Shown one piece after another: positions 60,240 to 64,000 of a stretch of 64,000 bases of DNA. The translations under genes and the position numbers were made by a program. Source of the stretch: Chryseosolibacter sp964438975 (GTDB lineage Bacteria > Bacteroidota > Bacteroidia > Cytophagales > Cyclobacteriaceae); the NCBI GenBank assembly GCA_964438975.1, contig CAYTMU010000005.1, positions 1 through 64,000 of the forward strand. Reading direction: 5' to 3'. Numbering within the stretch: the first letter of the stretch is position 1; every line of letters starts with the position of its first letter. Below the pieces are notes generated by a model. That model saw only the letters and a list, made by a program, of their open reading frames with translations, was not told the DNA's origin and did not search any database.

Positions 60240-61796
60240 TCAGTTGGTGAGTTGAATCTCCTCGCCTTCCTTATTCAGGAACTTGTATTCTGTCACTGCC
60301 AGAGAGGTATCTACGACGATGCTCACCCATCGCTTGAATTTGAAATACCATTTTACGCGCTTCGAGAAAATACCTTTCGTGAAAAATGCGTGCAGGTATG
60401 GGTGAAGCGCCAGCACGAGATCCTTTTCGTTCTGTTTCTGGAAGAGGTGTTCAATATTTTTTTCGATAAGGTCGGAAGTTAGGATTGAGGCCGTGATCTT
60501 GCCGGTGCCATTACACGTGGGGCACGTCTCTTTCGTGATGATATTCATTTGAGGCCGCACCCGCTCACGCGTGATCTGCATCAGTCCGAATTTCGACAGC
60601 GGGAGCACGGTCGACTTAGCCTTGTCTTCCATCATCGCCTCTTTCATCACCTTCTGAATGAGCTTCTTGTTCTCGAGGCTCTTCATATCGATAAAATCTA
60701 TAACGATGATGCCCCCCATATCGCGAAGTCTCAGTTGCCGTGCGATTTCGCGAGCGGCCTCCACGTTCACAGACAAGGCCGTGGTTTCCTGGCTCTCCTC
60801 GCGATTTGATTTATTGCCGCTATTGACATCGATGACGTGAAGCGCCTCGGTATGTTCAATGATCAGATATCCCCCGGTTCGAAGACTAACCGTCGTGCCG
60901 AAGGCAGACTTGATCTGCTTCTCAATGCCGTAATGTTCAAATATCTTCGCTTTACCATTGTAAAGCTTGACGATCTTTTCCTTGTCGGGAGCAATGGTTC
61001 GGGTGTACGCTTTTACTTCTTCGTACATCTTCTTGTCATCGACGTGGACATTGTCGAACGACTCATTGAGGAGGTCGCGAATAAGAGATGAGGTTTTGTC
61101 GAGCTCGCCGATGATCTTGTCGCGTGGCTGCGCCGTGACCAGGCGAACCATACCATCTTCCCAGGTTTTGACCAGATTCCGGAGGTCGCGATCAAGTTCG
61201 GCGACTTCTTTGTTTTCCGCGACTGTGCGGATAATGACCCCGAATTTCTCGGGTTTGATGGATTGGATCAGACGGAGCAGGCGTTTTCTCTCATCGCTGC
61301 TTGTGATCTTCTTGCTAACGCTGACGGCGGCTGAAAAGGGTACCAGTACCAAATATCGGCCGGCAAGGGATAACTCGCAGGATAATCGCGGCCCTTTCGT
61401 CGAGATCGGCTCTTTAACAATCTGGACCGGGATCAACTGATTCTTCGTAAGCTGCTGGATGATCTTTCCATGCTTATCGATATCCGGTTCCGAATTGAAT
61501 TTGTCGAGTCTTCCACCATTCATTTTTCTTGACCGCACAAGCTTCGTGAACTTCTGAAGCGAACTGAACTGAGGGCCGAGATCCAGGTAGTGTAGAAAGG
61601 CATCTTTATCATAACCAACATCGATAAAGGCTGCATTCAGTCCGGGAACGACTTTCTTGACTGTTCCCAGAAAGATATCACCGACGGTGAACTTACTACC
61701 CTCTGATTCCTGGTGGAATTCAACGAGCGTTTTATCTTTTAGAAGGGCTATACGACATCCGTCTTGAGTTGCACTAACAATTAGTTCGTTACTCAA
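60240..61796 (-). CDS. rng: Ribonuclease G
   Basis: This 518-residue endonuclease of the RNase E/G family processes rRNA and degrades mRNA. The S1-like RNA-binding part has VGDIFLGTVKKVVPGLNAAF (about 37-56) and DVGYDKDAFL. The catalytic DNase I-like subdomain has ALHVIDVNSGNK, with the Asp residues that bind Mg2+, and GIIVIDFIDM. The zinc-link cysteines are CPTCNGTG (about 431-438). There is no long C-terminal scaffold, as in RNase G. A 9-bp hairpin lies 36-68 bases before its ATG, after a 29-residue gene on the same strand, so the mRNA leader may be structured or processed. Confidence 0.94.
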   Translation of the reverse strand: MSNELIVSATQDGCRIALLKDKTLVEFHQESEGSKFTVGDIFLGTVKKVVPGLNAAFIDVGYDKDAFLHYLDLGPQFSSLQKFTKLVRSRKMNGGRLDKFNSEPDIDKHGKIIQQLTKNQLIPVQIVKEPISTKGPRLSCELSLAGRYLVLVPFSAAVSVSKKITSSDERKRLLRLIQSIKPEKFGVIIRTVAENKEVAELDRDLRNLVKTWEDGMVRLVTAQPRDKIIGELDKTSSLIRDLLNESFDNVHVDDKKMYEEVKAYTRTIAPDKEKIVKLYNGKAKIFEHYGIEKQIKSAFGTTVSLRTGGYLIIEHTEALHVIDVNSGNKSNREESQETTALSVNVEAAREIARQLRLRDMGGIIVIDFIDMKSLENKKLIQKVMKEAMMEDKAKSTVLPLSKFGLMQITRERVRPQMNIITKETCPTCNGTGKITASILTSDLIEKNIEHLFQKQNEKDLVLALHPYLHAFFTKGIFSKRVKWYFKFKRWVSIVVDTSLAVTEYKFLNKEGEEIQLTN

Positions 61797-61831
61797 AACA
61801 TAAATGGGTTAATGTTGTATATGGGTGAGCC

Positions 61832-61864
61832 GGAATGCGACTGCAGGCGTGCGTATCGCATTCC
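61832..61864 (-). other. Hairpin in the leader of the RNase G gene
   Basis: A perfect 9-bp stem GGAATGCGA / TCGCATTCC (61832-61840 with 61856-61864) and a 15-base loop lie between the 29-residue gene and rng. No T-run follows on the minus strand, so it is unlikely to be a simple terminator. It could be a processing site or an autoregulatory element in the rng leader. Confidence 0.5.
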
Positions 61865-61872
61865 ATAGATCA

Positions 61873-61962
61873 CTATTTCTTCTTGTGTCTGTTCTTTCTG
61901 AGACGCTTCTTACGCTTGTGCGTCGCCATTTTGTGTTTCTTTCTTTTCTTTCCGCTAGGCAT
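61873..61962 (-). CDS. 29-residue basic protein of the AURKAIP1/COX24 (mS38-like) family
   Basis: The reading frame ATG-CCT-AGC to TAG encodes 29 residues starting MPSGKKRKKHKMATHKRKKR and ending LRKNRHKKK. Apart from the first few residues it is nearly all Lys, Arg and His. The composition and the HK-x-KKR-type pattern match the AURKAIP1/COX24 domain, whose mitochondrial member mS38 binds the small ribosomal subunit. In Bacteroidota similar 28-30-residue proteins are encoded in the same spot, by my recollection. A role on the ribosome is the likely one. It lies between the TPR gene (47 bases upstream) and rng, all on the minus strand. It is short enough to be missed by most gene callers. Confidence 0.75.
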   Translation of the reverse strand: MPSGKKRKKHKMATHKRKKRLRKNRHKKK

Positions 61963-62008
61963 AGAATATTTTTTATTTTGTTCCCCGCTCCCCGCGGGAT
62001 GGTTTACT

Positions 62009-62821
62009 TTATTTCAATTCTTGCAGATAGGAGTCAACAGTTGCCTGAACAGCCGGATCTCTATCCATTTCCTTCACTTTCTCAAATTGAGTTCTGGCCC
62101 TCTCCTTCTCGCCGTTGTTCATCAGCGCAAGTCCCAAAAGCAAATGACCCTGTACGTGTTCGGGATTCACTTCCAGCAATTCCTCGAGTCGTTCGACTGC
62201 GCGGTCGTATTGACGCGATTGAATTGACAGCATGCCCATGTTGAACAGCGCCAACTCATTTTTCGGGTCCGTTGCCAGGACCTCCCGCAGCATCATGATC
62301 CCCTGCATCGGGTTTGACGACGTCAGATACGTCATTGCCATCTTCGTCCTGACCTCAAGATTCCCCGGATCCGCGTCCATCACTTTGCCATAGAACTCCT
62401 GCGCCTTGCTTGCAAACGAACGCTGCTTTCCCTGATCCAGGGCCAGGGCATAAGCCTGGTAGTAGTCATCCGCCGCCTTCTGCCAGCTTTCAATGTTGTT
62501 AAAGAACTCCGATGCTTTGGCCGCGTACCATGCCGCGCTATCAAACTGATTCGCAATCCGGTAGAGGCTTGCCAAAGAGTCGGCAAAGATAGCATTTTTT
62601 TCATTTCCCGCGCTCCCACCGTACTCCTTCTTTAAGGTCGTAATAGCATCACGGACCTCCGCCGGGGCCTGTACGTGATCCGGCAAGTTCGCGGCTATGC
62701 TGTCCTGCACCGATGCTCCGGTAAGCCGCCCCTCGTTCTCAATAACGACCTTAGGTAGCTGGAAAAGAAGCCATACGGCAATGGCGCAAATAGCGATAAT
62801 TAATAGACGCGTCTTTATCAT
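62009..62821 (-). CDS. TPR-repeat protein with N-terminal membrane anchor
   Basis: This 270-residue protein has a single N-terminal membrane helix (about 5-22, LLIIAICAIAVWLLFQLP). Tetratricopeptide repeats fill residues about 85-265 (AADDYYQAYALALDQGKQ, ALFNMGMLSIQSRQYDRAVE, VQGHLLLGLALMNNGEKERA). It is a scaffold for protein binding in the envelope, with unknown partners. It lies in the minus-strand series HU, TPR, 29-residue protein, RNase G; the gap after the HU gene is 62 bases. This order is, as far as I recall, typical of Bacteroidota. Confidence 0.88.
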   Translation of the reverse strand: MIKTRLLIIAICAIAVWLLFQLPKVVIENEGRLTGASVQDSIAANLPDHVQAPAEVRDAITTLKKEYGGSAGNEKNAIFADSLASLYRIANQFDSAAWYAAKASEFFNNIESWQKAADDYYQAYALALDQGKQRSFASKAQEFYGKVMDADPGNLEVRTKMAMTYLTSSNPMQGIMMLREVLATDPKNELALFNMGMLSIQSRQYDRAVERLEELLEVNPEHVQGHLLLGLALMNNGEKERARTQFEKVKEMDRDPAVQATVDSYLQELK

Positions 62822-62883
62822 ATCAGGAGAGTTCCTCCGTCTTCAGCATGACTTGCCAAGGCAAGATCTCTAAAAAGGGAAAG

Positions 62884-63189
62884 CTATTTTTCCGCGGTTT
62901 GTTTTACCTTCTCGCTGTTCTTAATCTTGTTGATGAAGATCTTCGCGGGTTTGAAACTTGGGATGAAATGCTCATCGATTACAAGTGCAGTATTACGCGA
63001 GATATTTCTTGCTATTTTCCGCTTGCGTTTCTTGTTGATAAAACTTCCAAAGCCCCGTATATAAATGTTATTACCGTTTGCCATGGAATTCTTGACCACA
63101 CTAAAAAATGCTTCCACCGATGCGGTAACGTCTGCCTTGTCCACTCCGGTCTTTTCTGCGATTTCGTTGATTACATCTGCTTTAGTCAC
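62884..63189 (-). CDS. HU/IHF-family DNA-binding protein
   Basis: This 101-residue nucleoid protein bends and compacts DNA. The family pattern is complete: TKADVINEIAEKTGVDKADV, VKNSMANGNNIYIRGFGSF (the segment before the beta-arm) and PSFKPAKIFINKI at the end. A short lysine-rich tail (NSEKVKQTAEK) extends past the usual 90 residues. The start is GTG at 63189 (GTG-ACT-AAA); no in-frame ATG fits. A -7 element TAAATTTG lies 36 bases upstream. It is divergent from mutY and heads the series with the TPR, 29-residue and RNase G genes. Confidence 0.93.
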   Translation of the reverse strand: MTKADVINEIAEKTGVDKADVTASVEAFFSVVKNSMANGNNIYIRGFGSFINKKRKRKIARNISRNTALVIDEHFIPSFKPAKIFINKIKNSEKVKQTAEK

Positions 63190-63224
63190 TGTGCGTATTT
63201 TTTAGTCCAGATTTAACGGGAGGC

Positions 63225-63232
63225 CAAATTTA
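63225..63232 (-). promoter_or_regulatory. Putative -7 promoter element of the HU gene (TAAATTTG)
   Basis: TAAATTTG on the minus strand is an exact TAnnTTTG match, 36 bases before the GTG start. The -33 element is not evident. The element lies in the 96-base divergent spacer shared with mutY. Confidence 0.4.
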
Positions 63233-63285
63233 GTTTGCCTTGCCAGAATTAAAAATGAATATTGAAAAAATTGATTATCAAGGGG

Positions 63286-64000
63286 ATGGACACACGTTAT
63301 TTCTCAGAAAAAGTCGCCAAATGGTATCTGACTAATCAACGGCCGCTACCGTGGCGCGAGACAACGGACCCCTATAAGATCTGGCTCTCGGAAGTCATCC
63401 TCCAACAAACACGCGTCGCCCAGGGCCTCCCGTACTACCACCGGTTCATCAAAGCGTTCCCAACTGTACACAGCCTGGCCCGCGCGTCGGAAGAGCAAGT
63501 ACTCCGCCTTTGGCAAGGACTGGGCTACTATACCCGTGCCCGGAACCTGCACAAATGCGCCCGGGTCGTCGTCGAACAACACGGCGGCAAGTTTCCCACT
63601 ACCCGACTGAAACTGCTGGAACTTCCCGGCATCGGGCCTTATACTGCTGCTGCAATCGCATCCATTGCGTTCGGTGAAGCAGCAGCCGTGGTCGACGGCA
63701 ACGTCTTCCGGGTCCTGGCCAGGATATTCGGTATTGATACTCCTGTCAATACACCGGAAGGAAAGAAAAGATTCACGGAACTCGCCGACACGCTGATCTC
63801 CGACCGGCATCCCGCACGTCACAATCAGGCGGTCATGGAATTCGGCGCCACCTTTTGCACTCCCTACAACCCGTCCTGTACCGAGTGTCCTTTCAACCAA
63901 TCATGTCGGGCTTACGCTCAAGACCTCGTGAACACATTGCCCGTCAAGACCCGACCGGCAAAGGTTCGAAGTCGCTACTTCTACTACGTAGTCGTCGAGA
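63286..64000 (+). CDS. mutY: A/G-specific adenine DNA glycosylase MutY (cut at window end)
   Basis: This is the N-terminal 238 residues of MutY, which removes adenine mispaired with 8-oxoguanine. The catalytic Glu36 lies in LSEVILQQTRV, the helix-hairpin-helix is LPGIGPYTAAAI (about 113-124) and the catalytic Asp137 is in VVDGNVFRVL. The iron-sulfur motif CTPYNPSCTECPFNQSC has the exact C-x6-C-x2-C-x5-C spacing (C191, C198, C201, C207). The C-terminal NUDIX-like domain that reads 8-oxoG starts beyond residue 225 and is mostly outside the window. Start ATG 63286 gives MDTRYFSEKVAKWY, typical of the family. It is divergent from the HU gene. With mutS, it is a second mutation-avoidance gene in the window. 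Confidence 0.95.
   Translation, partial: MDTRYFSEKVAKWYLTNQRPLPWRETTDPYKIWLSEVILQQTRVAQGLPYYHRFIKAFPTVHSLARASEEQVLRLWQGLGYYTRARNLHKCARVVVEQHGGKFPTTRLKLLELPGIGPYTAAAIASIAFGEAAAVVDGNVFRVLARIFGIDTPVNTPEGKKRFTELADTLISDRHPARHNQAVMEFGATFCTPYNPSCTECPFNQSCRAYAQDLVNTLPVKTRPAKVRSRYFYYVVVE

Overview
The window (64 kb, roughly half G+C) reads as chromosome of a Bacteroidota bacterium, most likely of the order Cytophagales (a Chryseolinea/Ohtaekwangia-like soil organism is my guess; no 16S gene is present to test it). The evidence is a SusC/SusD pair, a type IX secretion (T9SS) cargo protein with C-terminal sorting domain, a GldB-like gliding lipoprotein, OmpA proteins with WD40-like repeats, a PSD1/DUF1501 operon, and promoters of the Bacteroidota type (-33 TTTG, about 19-20 nt, -7 TAnnTTTG). 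No insertion sequence, phage, plasmid or CRISPR locus was seen. Almost all the sequence is coding, and no gene-free stretch exceeds 300 bases.

Layout. 1-7.6 kb: a truncated tRNA-Gly, a fatty acid desaturase, a large T9SS cargo protein, mutS, and a divergent SpoU-type RNA methyltransferase. 7.6-20.9 kb: a sugar or glycoside uptake and catabolism locus. SusC/SusD and a lipoprotein oxidoreductase lie on the minus strand. Divergently there is a LacI regulator, then a Tat-exported Gfo/Idh/MocA oxidoreductase, a DUF6807 protein, a ThuA protein and an MFS hexuronate-type permease. Three TGCAAMCG operator-like sites lie in the divergent spacer, one over the predicted -33 element of susC. No glycoside hydrolase is encoded there. 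20.9-25.7 kb: purM, a lipoprotein M1 peptidase, a palindromic intergenic element, a small secreted unknown, a LEA14-like lipoprotein and a 2-oxoglutarate oxygenase.

25.7-31.6 kb: a three-gene operon of Planctomycetes-type character, made of a PSD1 cytochrome protein, a Tat-exported DUF1501 protein, and a fusion of DUF2231, cytochrome c, LRR, chitobiase-C-like and discoidin-like parts. 31.9-41.8 kb: a threonine dehydratase-like gene and polA, whose proofreading site looks destroyed, then an acyl-CoA ligase and two tandem M1-like metallopeptidases. 42-49 kb: gldB, tpiA, prmA, an alpha/beta hydrolase, lysA and a DsbD-type reductase. 49-60 kb: envelope genes (M23 peptidase, patatin fused to an outer-membrane barrel, two OmpA proteins, an AsmA-like protein) plus an aldehyde dehydrogenase. 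60-64 kb: RNase G, a 29-residue mS38/COX24-like basic protein, a TPR protein and an HU-family protein on the minus strand, and divergent mutY cut by the window end.

The most distinctive items are the hydrolase-free SusCD/LacI/Gfo/DUF6807/ThuA locus, the PSD1/DUF1501/DUF2231-fusion operon, the degenerate exonuclease site of DNA polymerase I, and the low-complexity repeats that start exactly at the stop codons of two convergent genes. All calls come from reading the sequence and from knowledge of the families; no database search was run.
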